Of a stretch of DNA of 64,000 nt, positions 16,808 to 26,333 are shown one piece after another; the first letter of the stretch is position 1, and each line of letters begins with the position of its first letter. The translations under genes were made by a program, and so were the position numbers. Source of the DNA: an uncultured bacterium (lineage in GTDB: Bacteria; Bacillota; Clostridia; Oscillospirales; Ruminococcaceae); NCBI GenBank assembly GCA_905215965.1, contig CAJMSD010000004.1:136475-200474 (forward strand), in the 5' to 3' direction. The notes beneath the pieces are model-generated. The model made no database searches, had not been told where the DNA came from, and was given only the letters and a program-made list of their open reading frames with translations.

Positions 16808-17902
16808 ATGAAAAAATCAGGAAAAACAACCGGCATACTCCTGAAAATATCGGCTGCCGCAGGAATTTCTCTTTTCTGCCTTGCCGACTCCGAGACCGTA
16901 AAAGCAGCGGTCACAACTGCCGTAACACGCTGCCTAAATACCGTTATACCGTCGCTTTATGGTATGATGATAATATCCTCGCTTCTCATAAGCAGCGGCA
17001 TTATAGGAAACATTCCTCATATTTTCAGTATGATCGGACGCAGATTGTTTAAAATGAACGGTCCGGTTTTTCCGATATATGTTTTCAGTCTTTTCGCAGG
17101 ATATCCGGTCGGAGCTAAAATGCTTTTCACAGAGTATGAAAAAGGTTCCGTAGATCGACGAAGCGCCGAACTCTTTTCGGGAATATGCTTCGGCGCAGGT
17201 CCTGCGTTCATTTTCGGCTGCATATCCTCGCAGCTTTACGGCAGTCCTGCCGCAGGATATATCATAATTATTTCTACGCTCTCGGCAAACACTATACTTG
17301 CTCTTTTTGTATCAAGGCTTCTGCCGTCAGTACACAGAAAATATACTCCTCCCAAATTAAAGCTCGACCTTGCTGTTGTAAACGACAGCATTATGAACGG
17401 AGCCGTCTCTATAATGAGAATTTGCGCAATGACGGGAGCATTTTCAATAATCACGGCTTTTCTTCAAAAATCGGGCGTTATCTCCCGGCTGAGCGGAATC
17501 ATTCCGAACTGCAGAGACGAATATATCTTCGCCGTTCTTGATATTACGGCTATCGGCTCGCTACCTGTCAACGATTACAGTCAGCTGCCTGTAATATGCG
17601 GTCTTACAGCGTTTGGCGGACTTTGCGTTTTCATGCAGATAGCTTCTCTTACAAAAAACGGCATCAGCTTGCTGCCGATGCTTTTTATCCGCACAGCCGC
17701 GGCTTTTGTAAGCTCCGCTGTCTGCCGCCTGCTGCTTCCTTTTATGCTGAAAAATGTAAGTCTTTCTGCCGCAAGCATGAATGTGCATACTCACCAAGCA
17801 GCTTCTCCCATACCGTCCGTGATGCTCATTATCATGACGTTCATATCGCTTAGCGAATACGATCGGATAAGCCTAAAAAGGAAAAACACGCTCTCCCGAT
17901 GA
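16808..17902 (+). CDS. ylbJ: Sporulation integral membrane protein YlbJ
   Basis: A multi-pass membrane protein of about 364 residues with the nucleoside-transporter-like gate fold. Conserved YlbJ blocks are TRCLNTVIPSLYGMMIISSLL near residue 45, FSLFAGYPVGAKM near 95 and SGICFGAGPAFIFG near 125. In Bacillus it is needed for proper cortex formation in the forespore/mother-cell envelope. Three in-frame ATGs exist (16787, 16802 and 16808). 16808 is preferred because GGGTGATG, matching the anti-Shine-Dalgarno, is correctly spaced. With yqfCD it suggests the organism can or recently could sporulate. Confidence 0.85.
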   Translation: MKKSGKTTGILLKISAAAGISLFCLADSETVKAAVTTAVTRCLNTVIPSLYGMMIISSLLISSGIIGNIPHIFSMIGRRLFKMNGPVFPIYVFSLFAGYPVGAKMLFTEYEKGSVDRRSAELFSGICFGAGPAFIFGCISSQLYGSPAAGYIIIISTLSANTILALFVSRLLPSVHRKYTPPKLKLDLAVVNDSIMNGAVSIMRICAMTGAFSIITAFLQKSGVISRLSGIIPNCRDEYIFAVLDITAIGSLPVNDYSQLPVICGLTAFGGLCVFMQIASLTKNGISLLPMLFIRTAAAFVSSAVCRLLLPFMLKNVSLSAASMNVHTHQAASPIPSVMLIIMTFISLSEYDRISLKRKNTLSR

Positions 17903-17968
17903 CATTTCTCTCATAATACAAACAGATTTTGCACATCGGTAATATGCAATAAATTTTTTGTCTGTCTA

Positions 17969-17997
17969 TTGACAATTTTGAACATATATGTTAAAAT
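17969..17997 (+). promoter_or_regulatory. Sigma-A promoter of the GH5 cellulase gene
   Basis: TTGACA (17969-17974), 17 bases, TAAAAT (17992-17997), located 52 bases before the ATG at 18049. Confidence 0.75.
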
Positions 17998-18048
17998 TAA
18001 GTCAGTATAAAATACGCTATATCATATATTTTGAGAGGGAGAAAAATT

Positions 18049-19908
18049 ATGAAAAAAGCAATCAGAAGAATAGCCGCTTTTGCCGCTGTCGCTGCGCTGA
18101 CCGTATCGGGTATATCATCATCTATACCTGCTGCAACAAGCAATGCCAATGTTTCTGCGGTAACTGACGATAACAACGACGACTGGCTCCATGCCGTAGG
18201 AAGCCGCCTGTATGACATGAACGGCAACGAGGTATGGCTTACGGGAGCTAACTGGTTTGGTCTCAACTGCGGCGAAGCTATACCGCATTACCTTTGGAGC
18301 GGAGACTGCGATGATATGCTGTCGGAAGTTGCCGACAGAGGAATAAACGTTATCCGTTTCCCAATCTCTACCGAGCTGCTGCTCTCATGGATGAACGGAA
18401 CACCGAATCCTGTCGGAAGCGTTCAGGCTTCATACGATCCTCCTTACGATAAAGATGACGGAAACGGCGGTATCATAAAAGCCGGTACTTATGGAAACAT
18501 CAATAAGGATTTTCTGCTTGAAGACGGCAAAACGCTGAAAAACAGCGAGGAGATCTTTGACGTTATTCTCGATAAGTGCAAAAAGTACGGTATAAAGGCA
18601 TTTATTGACATTCACAGTCCGCATACTGATAACTCCGGTCATAACTATAATCTCTGGTACGGCAAGGAAGCTACTGACGGTACTATGATAACTACCGAAA
18701 TATGGCAGGATACGCTTGTTTGGGTTGCCGATAAGTACAAGAATAACGATACGCTTATCGGTTATGACCTTAAAAACGAACCTCACGGCAAGGGTCAGGA
18801 GGGTGTAAACGCTGCTAAATGGGACGGCTCGACCGATGAAAACAACTGGGCTTATGCCGCTACAAATTGTGCCGACGCTATTCTTGACGTAAACCCGAAC
18901 GCTCTTATTTTCATTGAGGGCGTTGAACAGTCCTTGAGCGGAGCTATGCCGGGAGATTACTGGGGTATTGCCGACAGACGCGATAACTCACCGTATATCG
19001 GAGCATGGTGGGGCGGCAACTTCAGAGGCGCAAGAGAGTATCCTATCACTCCAAAGCACGGTACAAGCCAGATAGTTTATTCTCCGCACGATTACGGTCC
19101 GTCGGTTTATGCGCAGACATGGTTCGATAAGGATTTTACAACTCAGACTCTTCTTGACGATTACTGGTACGATACATGGGCATATATAAACGCCGAGGAT
19201 ATTGCTCCGGAGCTTATAGGCGAATGGGGCGGTCACATGGACGGTGCGGAGAATCAGAAGTGGATGACGCTTCTCCGCGATTATATGATCAAAAACCACA
19301 TCAACCACACATTCTGGTGCCTTAATACAAACTCGGGCGATACAGGCGGTCTCTGGGCAGGCTTCCAGTATTCGCTGAATGACGGAACTAAAATTACGTG
19401 GGAAGAAGAAAAATACGCGCTGTTCGAGGAATCTCTCTGGCAGACTTTAGAAACAGGCAAGTTTATCGGTCTCGACCATCAGAAGGCTCTCGGAAATAAC
19501 GGAACAGGTATCTCGCTCAGTGATTTCTATGAAAATTACGCACGCACAGAGGGAAGCAACCTTGACGGCGGAACGATCCTCAGCGGCGATACTCCCGTGA
19601 CAACAACAACTACGACTGCAACAACAACAACAACTACTACAACTACTACGACCACAACAACAGAACCTACTACCGATCCTTCAATAGTTTACGGAGACGC
19701 CGATCTCAACGGAGAAGTAGATGTAGACGACGTTATAGCGATCTTGTGCTATTCGTCAGATAAGGAAAAATTTGATTTATCGGAAGAGGCTCTCAGAAAT
19801 GCCGACGTTTATCAGAACGGAGACGGAGTAAGTACAAACGATGCAGTTTCGGTACAGAAGCTGCTGACTCTCCAGATCAATAAGCTTCCCGAATCGTATT
19901 TAAATTAA
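18049..19908 (+). CDS. GH5 endoglucanase with dockerin
   Basis: A secreted cellulase of 619 residues. The signal peptide (about residues 1-37) is followed by a GH5 domain at about 45-490. Acid/base Glu244 lies in LKNEPHG and nucleophile Glu392 in GEWGG. SPHDYGPSVYAQTWF supports the bacterial GH5 cellulase group. A linker of about 25 threonines (DNA 19599-19672) leads to a C-terminal dockerin: DADLNGEVDVDD, a helix, then DVYQNGDGVSTND, where the second calcium loop is one residue longer than standard. Start ATG 18049 follows GAGAGGGAG. It is transcribed alone, with its own promoter and terminator. It should hydrolyse internal beta-1,4-glucan bonds on a cellulosome-like scaffold. Confidence 0.92.
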   Translation: MKKAIRRIAAFAAVAALTVSGISSSIPAATSNANVSAVTDDNNDDWLHAVGSRLYDMNGNEVWLTGANWFGLNCGEAIPHYLWSGDCDDMLSEVADRGINVIRFPISTELLLSWMNGTPNPVGSVQASYDPPYDKDDGNGGIIKAGTYGNINKDFLLEDGKTLKNSEEIFDVILDKCKKYGIKAFIDIHSPHTDNSGHNYNLWYGKEATDGTMITTEIWQDTLVWVADKYKNNDTLIGYDLKNEPHGKGQEGVNAAKWDGSTDENNWAYAATNCADAILDVNPNALIFIEGVEQSLSGAMPGDYWGIADRRDNSPYIGAWWGGNFRGAREYPITPKHGTSQIVYSPHDYGPSVYAQTWFDKDFTTQTLLDDYWYDTWAYINAEDIAPELIGEWGGHMDGAENQKWMTLLRDYMIKNHINHTFWCLNTNSGDTGGLWAGFQYSLNDGTKITWEEEKYALFEESLWQTLETGKFIGLDHQKALGNNGTGISLSDFYENYARTEGSNLDGGTILSGDTPVTTTTTTATTTTTTTTTTTTTTEPTTDPSIVYGDADLNGEVDVDDVIAILCYSSDKEKFDLSEEALRNADVYQNGDGVSTNDAVSVQKLLTLQINKLPESYLN

Positions 19909-19921
19909 AAAGCTTTGAACT

Positions 19922-19957
19922 AAACGGACGCTTCTTTATATGAAGCGTCCGTTTTCA
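19922..19957 (+). terminator. Terminator of the GH5 gene
   Basis: A 13-bp perfect stem (19922-19934 with 19942-19954), a 7-base loop and a T tract. Confidence 0.88.
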
Positions 19958-20047
19958 TGTTTTGAAGCAAAATTTTCAAAAAGTATAGATTTTTTCTCCG
20001 CAATGATATATAATGTATATATACTCTCTCAAAAAACGGAGGAAACC

Positions 20048-21340
20048 ATGAAACCAACTGTTACTATTGAAAAGCTCCGTCAGGGCGGTTTTAACGAGAC
20101 GTTAAAGCTTCTGTACGGACATGACGAAAATATCATCAATGCACAGATCAACCGCTACATCGCAGCAATAGAAAGCTTCTGCAAGCTTTATCCGCAGCGC
20201 GAAGATATATTTCTTTTTTCGGCTCCCGGAAGAACCGAGGTCGGTGGGAATCATACCGATCATCAAAACGGCTGCGTTTTTGCCGCTGCTGTAAATCTTG
20301 ACGTTATTGCTGTCGTTTCTTTTCATGATGAGGGCATTATTCGTCTGAAATCAAAGGGGCACAAGGCAAACAAGATCGATCTCTCCCAACTGAATGCCAA
20401 CTCAAGGGAATGCGGCACGTCCAATGCGATAATCAGAGGAATTGCTTCTAAATTCAAGGAAAAAGGCGTGAAGATCAGCGGTTTTGACGCTTACACGACC
20501 TCCGATGTCCTCAGCGGAAGCGGTCTTTCTTCCTCAGCCGCATTTGAAGTACTTATCGGTACTATTATCGACAAGCACTATAACAACGGAAATGCAGGCG
20601 CTGTTGAAATCGCAAAAATTGGTCAGTATGCGGAAAATGCTTACTTCGGAAAAGCAAGCGGCCTTATGGATCAGACAGTCAGCTCTGTCGGTGGATTCGT
20701 TTACATAGATTTTAACAATACATCCGCCCCGATCATCAAAACCTGCAATTTTGATTTTGAAAGCGCAGGTCACTGTCTTTGCATTACCGATACGAAGGGC
20801 AGCCATGCCGATCTGACAGATGATTATGTATCGATACCGACCGAGATGAAACAAATTGCCGCATTTTTCGGTAAGGATAATCTCCGCCAAACAGATGAGG
20901 ACGACTTCTATCGCAATATTTCAAATATCAGAAAAAATTGCTCGGACAGAGCTATCATGAGAGCCGCTCACTTTTTCGATGAAAACAAACGCGCAGGTCT
21001 CGAAGAAAAGGCGCTTTCCGCAGGTAAATTCGACCAATTCCTCGAAATTGTAAAAAGCTCCGGAGAATCCTCGGCTGATCTTTTACAGAATCTTTACTCC
21101 CCCAAAAATCCGCTGAATCAGGAGATACCGCTTGCCATAATGATGAGCAAGCATATCCTGAAAGACAAGGGAGCGGTTCGAGTACACGGCGGAGGCTTTG
21201 CAGGTACGATCCAAGCTTTCGTACCAATAGAACTCGTCAAGGACTACTCTGACTGCATGAACAGTATTTTCGGCGATGGAAGCTGTCATGTGCTGAAAAT
21301 CCGTTCACTCGGCGGATTTGCATTCGATATGGAGGTATGA
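20048..21340 (+). CDS. galK: Galactokinase
   Basis: Phosphorylates galactose at C1 as the first step of the Leloir pathway. A 430-residue GHMP kinase: galactokinase signature PGRTEVGGNHTDHQNGCV near residue 60, ATP loop LSGSGLSSSAAFEVL near 157, and C-terminal VHGGGFAGTIQAFVP near 380. ATG 20048 is used, with CGGAGGA six bases upstream; the frame extends 36 codons further but has no ribosome site. A TATAAT at 20009-20014 may be its -10. The galT coding region begins two bases after its stop. Confidence 0.95.
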   Translation: MKPTVTIEKLRQGGFNETLKLLYGHDENIINAQINRYIAAIESFCKLYPQREDIFLFSAPGRTEVGGNHTDHQNGCVFAAAVNLDVIAVVSFHDEGIIRLKSKGHKANKIDLSQLNANSRECGTSNAIIRGIASKFKEKGVKISGFDAYTTSDVLSGSGLSSSAAFEVLIGTIIDKHYNNGNAGAVEIAKIGQYAENAYFGKASGLMDQTVSSVGGFVYIDFNNTSAPIIKTCNFDFESAGHCLCITDTKGSHADLTDDYVSIPTEMKQIAAFFGKDNLRQTDEDDFYRNISNIRKNCSDRAIMRAAHFFDENKRAGLEEKALSAGKFDQFLEIVKSSGESSADLLQNLYSPKNPLNQEIPLAIMMSKHILKDKGAVRVHGGGFAGTIQAFVPIELVKDYSDCMNSIFGDGSCHVLKIRSLGGFAFDMEV

Positions 21341-21342
21341 CC

Positions 21343-22945
21343 ATGATTTGCAATAAAATTCAGGCTCTGATAAATTATGCCATAAATTGCGGACTTATAG
21401 AAAAATGCGACGCCATTGTTGTCCGCAACGCCTATATGGATATTTTCAAGCTCACGGACTGGCAGGAAACACCGGACTGTAACAGCGATTTGACGATCGA
21501 TGAGATCCTTGAGGAGCTTGTCAGCTATGCCTGTGAGCGCTCACTGATAGAAAATACTGCGGCTTCGCGCGATCTTTTCGACACCAAGCTTATGGGAATT
21601 ATTACGCCAATGCCCCGTGAGGTCATACGTGAATTTGAAAGCCGTAAGCGACTCTATTCCGCAAAATCTGCCACGGATTGGTATTACAGCCTGTGCCGCA
21701 GCTTGAATTATGTTCGTGCCGGACGCATCGCAAAGGACAAGAAATGGATATACAGCTCCGAATACGGAGATCTTGACATAACTATCAACTGTTCGAAGCC
21801 AGAAAAAGATCCACGAGATATCGCCGCGGCAGGAAAAGCCAAAGCCTCTTCTTATCCCAAATGCCAGCTTTGCTATGAAAACGCAGGATTTGCAGGAACG
21901 ATAAATCACCCTGCAAGACAAAATCTCCGTCCTGTTCCCGTAAATGTCGGCGGCGAAAACTGGCAGCTGCAATATTCGCCGTACGGTTACTATAACGAAC
22001 ACTGCATTTTCTTTAACGAAGAGCACAAGCCCATGAAAATTGACCGTTCCGTTTTCATCAAGCTTGCGTCGATCACCGATGAATTTCCGCATTATTTTGT
22101 AGGTTCGAATGCCGATCTGCCTATCGTGGGCGGTTCTATCCTCAGCCACGAGCATTTTCAGGGAGGACGCTGCAAATTCGCTATGGAAAAAGCAGAGATC
22201 GAAGAAAGCTTCAAAATTAAATGCGTGAACGAATCCGACGCAAAAGCATTTGACTTGCCGATTAAAAAAGGTATGGAAAAAGCAGAGATCGAAGAAAGCT
22301 TCAAAATTAAATGCGTGAACGAATCCGACGGCAGGGCAGGTATAGTTAAATGGCCGATGTCGGTCATAAGGCTTACGGGATTTACCGATAAGGTCAAGCT
22401 TGCCGATACCTGCAATTTCATTCTTGAAAAATGGAGAAGCTACAGCGACGAATCTGTAGACATAATTTCCGAAACGAACGGAACTCCGCATAACACGATA
22501 ACTCCGATCATGAAAAAAAAACGAATCGGGAGAATACGAATGCGATCTGGTTCTTCGCAATAACCGAACGACCGAACAGCGTCCGCTGGGAATTTTCCAC
22601 CCGAATCCGTCGCTTCATCACATAAAGAAGGAAAACATCGGTCTTATCGAGGTCATGGGACTTGCAGTTCTTCCGGCTCGTCTTTCAAACGAACTCAATA
22701 TTCTCGCGGAAGCTATTTTAAGCGGAAAAAATCTTGACGACGATCCTGCAACATCCTCTCACAGTCTCTGGGCGCGCGAGCTTCTGAAACGTCACCCCGA
22801 ATTCTCAGCTGAAAATGCCGAAGACATTTTACGTTTTGAGGTAGGAGCAGTATTCGAACAGGTTCTTTGCGATGCGGGAGTTTTCAAAAGAAACGACGCG
22901 GGCAAAGCCGCATTCAGGCGATTTATCGAAACTTTAAAAAATTAG
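21343..22945 (+). pseudogene. galT: galT (Firmicutes type), frameshifted at an A9 run and carrying an internal duplication
   Basis: UDP-glucose-hexose-1-phosphate uridylyltransferase, class II, which would follow galK. ATG 21343 is seven bases after GGAGG at 21331-21335. Family blocks are GTINHPARQNLRPVPV near residue 185, HCIFFNEEHKPM, then GGSILSHEHFQGG and KWPMSVIRLTGF. At 22513-22521 nine A residues follow an ATG. Reading on gives 14 unrelated codons and a stop at 22563. Removing one A restores GEYECDLVLRNNRTTEQ and continues unbroken through HIKKENIGLIEVMGLAVLP to the stop at 22945 (533 residues). Just downstream of SHEHFQGG a 90-base segment is duplicated in frame, adding 30 residues. 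This could be a real pseudogene, an assembly slip or a gene rescued by transcriptional slippage. Confidence 0.85.
22182..22330 (+). repeat. 90-bp-period internal tandem duplication in galT
   Basis: 59 identical bases at 22182-22240 and 22272-22330, offset exactly 90 bases (30 codons, in frame). The encoded block starting MEKAEIEESF occurs twice, separated by AKAFDLPIKKG. No mismatch separates the copies, so the event is recent. Confidence 0.95.
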
Positions 22946-22970
22946 GAGCGTCAAATGACGCTCCTTTTTT
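22944..22970 (+). terminator. Terminator after galKT, probably bidirectional
   Basis: A stem AGGAGCGTCA/TGACGCTCCT (22944-22953 with 22956-22965) overlaps the galT stop and is followed by T6. On the other strand it is followed by TAATTTTTT, so it can also end the DUF308 gene. Confidence 0.88.
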
Positions 22971-22991
22971 ATTATGCAACAATATAGAATT

Positions 22992-23555
22992 TTAATCGTC
23001 TTTAACCGAAAAGCTGCTGATGTTTATAACACCCGGAGTGCCGTCACTGTCCATGTCGTCGGAACCGCGATTTGCCTTAACAAGCTGAACGATTCCTCCG
23101 GCTATAAGTATCAGCGCGAAAATTCGTTTGAACAATAGACTTGCCTTGAAAGGATAGAAGAACAAAAATACTGCCGCAACAGTAAAAATTATCGCCGCGG
23201 CAAGCGTCGGTATCCAGCTTCTGCCGCTGTTTTTCAGCGAAAACGCCTGTATATACAGCTCAACCGCCACCCATGCAATTATCATACCAAGTATTACGGG
23301 AACGGCAAACTCAACCAGATTCGGCAAAATTATAAGCAGAAAGCCAACAAATATATCGCCGAAGCGTTTTATAATATTTGCGGTATTTTTGTCTCCGGCA
23401 TACTCCATGATTATCCGAACTATACCGTAAATTATCATTGCTGCGCCGATCATCAGAAATACCTTTGAAAAAATATCGGGAAATATTGCAATAATAAGAC
23501 CGACGGCTATCATTAAAATTCCTCTGACTATCGAGTCAAGTTTAATTTCCTTCAT
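22992..23555 (-). CDS. DUF308 / HdeD-like membrane protein
   Basis: 187 residues with six hydrophobic segments arranged as three hairpins, matching the DUF308 (HdeD) family: GILMIAVGLIIAIFPDIFSKVFLMIGAAMIIYGIVRI near the N-terminus and repeats of the same pattern. The C-terminal tail is polar. The function is unknown in Bacillota. ATG 23555 follows AAGGAGG; the frame extends 14 codons further without support. It stands alone, separated from the next gene by a palindromic repeat. Confidence 0.82.
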   Translation of the reverse strand: MKEIKLDSIVRGILMIAVGLIIAIFPDIFSKVFLMIGAAMIIYGIVRIIMEYAGDKNTANIIKRFGDIFVGFLLIILPNLVEFAVPVILGMIIAWVAVELYIQAFSLKNSGRSWIPTLAAAIIFTVAAVFLFFYPFKASLLFKRIFALILIAGGIVQLVKANRGSDDMDSDGTPGVINISSFSVKDD

Positions 23556-23584
23556 AATTCCTCCTTGAAAAACAGAATTTTTAT

Positions 23585-23630
23585 GGCAGCACCGCACAAA
23601 GCCGTCAGGCGCGCTTTGCGCGGTGTTGCC
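23585..23630. repeat. 46-bp imperfect palindrome, repeat family member
   Basis: Arms GGCAGCACCGCACAAAGC and GCTTTGCGCGGTGTTGCC pair with few mismatches around a short centre. It ends exactly at the stop codon of the transglutaminase gene. No T tract follows, so it is not a simple terminator. The ends match the palindrome at 47358-47393. Confidence 0.75.
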
Positions 23631-26324
23631 TTATATCAGTACCGTGATAAGCTTCATTTTAAGTCTGCGGAAAAATCCAAGACCTTGATAAATATTCGCT
23701 GCCAGTTTTGCGGAAAATTCTTCTGCAAATTTTACATCGGCTTCCGACGGCTGCTCATCTGAAAAGCTGCTTGAAAGCGCGATCTGCATAAAATACATGA
23801 ACTCCCCTTCCCCGAAATACTGCGGAGAAAGGCGGCTTTCCGCAAGCTCTGCAAATTCATTGTAATTCATACCGCTTTTTTTGAGCTTCATAATATTCAG
23901 CAGGCTTTCGGTATAGCCGTACGCAGCGATCACTCTGTCGGAATTTTTTCCGTAAGCAAATCTCTTCCGCCTTTTTTTCAGGATCAGTATTCTTCTCAGC
24001 CATATAACGGCCGCGGCTATCGCAGCGATCAGAACTGCGCATACCGTTCTGCGAACTGCAGGCTTATCCATGAACGAAGCCTTTGCGTGTGTTACTCCGC
24101 CCGAGGACTTGTTTGTGGACGAAGAAATCGTTTCGGTAGAAGTCTGCGCCGTCGATGTAGAAGAAGCCGAGGTTTTCTGCTTGTTTCTCGTATGAGACGT
24201 TGTCGTTCCGTTTGCTGTGACCGTCGTTGTTGAGGTAGCGCTTGCCTCGGCAGAAGTAGTAGCGGCAGGTTCGGTATTAATGGTCGAATTCGAGTAACCT
24301 GCAGTGAATTCAAAGGGCATCCAACCGAAACCGTCAATGTAAACCTCCGTCCATGCGTGGCTGCGATTATCTTTGAGCGTTACCGTGTATGTTCCGTCGG
24401 CATTGTGCGTACTGTCGTTGAAATCATCGCTGACCACAATGTATCCTGTTGCGTAGCGCGCAGGAATGCCTGCCATACGTGCAAGGAGCACTCCCGCAGA
24501 CGCATAATGAGTACAATATCCCTTGTGGTTTTCAAGGAGAAAATAGTTTACAAAATCCCTGTTTGACGGAGTTTTTCCGGGTCTGAGAGAATACTCGGCA
24601 CTTTGTGAAATGCGCTCCCTCAGCTGATTCAGAAGCTCAAGCTTTTCCTCTGCCGTTGCGGCGTTTTTACCGTTTTCAACAATGTCGGAATACGCTGCCT
24701 TTACCTCGTCAATTTCCTTAGTATCGGGGATCTGCAAATAATTATCGTAAACAAAATCCCTGTACTGATTTTCCAGAAGCATTGCCAGAACAGCCTCGCC
24801 GTTTTTGTTCAAATTGTCGTAATCGACTAAAAGTCCGCTGTTGACCGTGAACAACGAATCACTGATGTAAAGTCCGTTTTCATCGCAGAACTCGTCAATA
24901 CGGCTGCGGATATCACTATCGCCGACTCTGTTAACAGAAAGATACTTAGGAGAATTTCCTCCAAGTATGAAGCATACATTATCTATATTTACATTAGAAA
25001 ATTTGTATGAATAGCTGTCAGCCGAATTGCTTTTGGAGCTTACCGTACAGTCGCGGTCGTATTTCAGACCTCCGTAATTGACCGTACCATAAGGCGCACA
25101 GCTTTTGTTCTTTTTCCTTTTTGCATTGAGCCAAACGGTATTCAGGCAGTTATCCGGATCAGCCTCATCATATAAAATATTCGGAAAATCCTGCGGATAT
25201 AATCCGTTTTCGGAAAAATATCCGAAAAGACCGTTCGCGTCCTTATAAGCATCGGAATCAAGATCGAACCATTCGTTATCCTCATAGACCGCGCCCGAAT
25301 ATCCCTTTAAATAAACGGCATTATCGCACTTCTTTTCAAAGGTCGCAACAATGTCGGTGACCTCCTTGTATCTTACGCCGTCAACATCGCCGAGCTTATG
25401 GCTCTCATAATTAAACGTGAGACCAAAGGATTCCGTAAGCGCAGAAACGCTTGATGCAAGGTCGTCAAAGGTAAAGGAATTGATCGCATACTTGATATCG
25501 CTTCTCTTCTGATTCAGCTCCTTGCTTCGCTCGTATCCGGAAAGCTTCATATAAGCAAGAGTTCCTCCGGTTATGAGAAGGATAGAAGAAATTATCAAAA
25601 GACCGCATTTTTCGGTGACCTTAAGGCGCATTTGTCTTTTCGGGAAGAAAAGGTTGTCCTTGCGCACAAATCCGCCGTTTCCGCCGGAATATTCTCCGAT
25701 ATCTATGCTGCACATCGCAAGCAGGGAAAGCCAGTAGGCTACGGTTAGTATTCCCCAGAAAATCGGTATATGGATACCGTTATAAAGACCTATTTCGATT
25801 ATGGGAAACGATACGATTATAACCGGTATGGGATTCGGCCGCTTAATAGTAAACGTATAAATGACAATTGCCAGAAGCCATATACAAAATACCAGAAAAA
25901 GCGTTACGCAGTATTTTTCGTCATCGGGATCCAAGAATTTGAAATACTTTATCTGATTTTGATTGGCGGCGTTGTAGATCACATTATAAACAAATTTATA
26001 TCCTTTAACTATATTGGCTATATTTTTATAGAGTGCGGCTCCGAACACAATTATCGAGCCGCCCGTAAGCCACAGAGTAAATCTGTCGGCAAGAGAAAAA
26101 ATTATATATACTACAGAAAAAAGCAATGCCGCCTTAATTGCTGCGGAATGACTATAGTTCAAGTGAAACATTTTCAGAAAAGACAATATTACCGAAGCAA
26201 ATCCGACAACGGCAATAACGACCGCTTCGATATTTCTCAAATCGGGTCTTTTCTTTTTAACGGACATAGTAATACTGTCGCATACTGTGATTCCGCTGAA
26301 ATTGCTGCTCTCTTTCTTTTTCAT
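23631..26324 (-). CDS. Membrane transglutaminase-like protein (TgpA type)
   Basis: 897 residues. About five to six N-terminal membrane helices (to about residue 250) are followed by an extracytoplasmic region, then a transglutaminase core with Cys in GYCTHYASAGVLLARMAGIPARYATGY near residue 602, and His and Asp in NRSHAWTEVYIDGFGWMPFE near 645-665. A Ser/Thr/Ala-rich linker, a membrane helix at about 755-775 and a DUF4129-like cytoplasmic tail end the protein. The catalytic triad is complete. It is last in the moxR-DUF58-tgpA operon, whose shared role (envelope protein processing or cross-linking) is inferred from conservation only. ATG 26324 follows AAGGAAG. Confidence 0.85.
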   Translation of the reverse strand: MKKKESSNFSGITVCDSITMSVKKKRPDLRNIEAVVIAVVGFASVILSFLKMFHLNYSHSAAIKAALLFSVVYIIFSLADRFTLWLTGGSIIVFGAALYKNIANIVKGYKFVYNVIYNAANQNQIKYFKFLDPDDEKYCVTLFLVFCIWLLAIVIYTFTIKRPNPIPVIIVSFPIIEIGLYNGIHIPIFWGILTVAYWLSLLAMCSIDIGEYSGGNGGFVRKDNLFFPKRQMRLKVTEKCGLLIISSILLITGGTLAYMKLSGYERSKELNQKRSDIKYAINSFTFDDLASSVSALTESFGLTFNYESHKLGDVDGVRYKEVTDIVATFEKKCDNAVYLKGYSGAVYEDNEWFDLDSDAYKDANGLFGYFSENGLYPQDFPNILYDEADPDNCLNTVWLNAKRKKNKSCAPYGTVNYGGLKYDRDCTVSSKSNSADSYSYKFSNVNIDNVCFILGGNSPKYLSVNRVGDSDIRSRIDEFCDENGLYISDSLFTVNSGLLVDYDNLNKNGEAVLAMLLENQYRDFVYDNYLQIPDTKEIDEVKAAYSDIVENGKNAATAEEKLELLNQLRERISQSAEYSLRPGKTPSNRDFVNYFLLENHKGYCTHYASAGVLLARMAGIPARYATGYIVVSDDFNDSTHNADGTYTVTLKDNRSHAWTEVYIDGFGWMPFEFTAGYSNSTINTEPAATTSAEASATSTTTVTANGTTTSHTRNKQKTSASSTSTAQTSTETISSSTNKSSGGVTHAKASFMDKPAVRRTVCAVLIAAIAAAVIWLRRILILKKRRKRFAYGKNSDRVIAAYGYTESLLNIMKLKKSGMNYNEFAELAESRLSPQYFGEGEFMYFMQIALSSSFSDEQPSEADVKFAEEFSAKLAANIYQGLGFFRRLKMKLITVLI

Positions 26325-26333
26325 ATTACTTCC

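Noticed and set aside
19599..19672. ACA/ACT repeat in the GH5 gene as a separate repeat element
   Set aside because: It encodes the threonine linker, as the similar tract at 49645-49705 does in the pectate lyase gene.
21541..22560. Long antisense frame opposite galT (339 codons)
   Set aside because: It mirrors galT codon usage, has no ribosome site or family motif, and contains the same duplication as a shadow.
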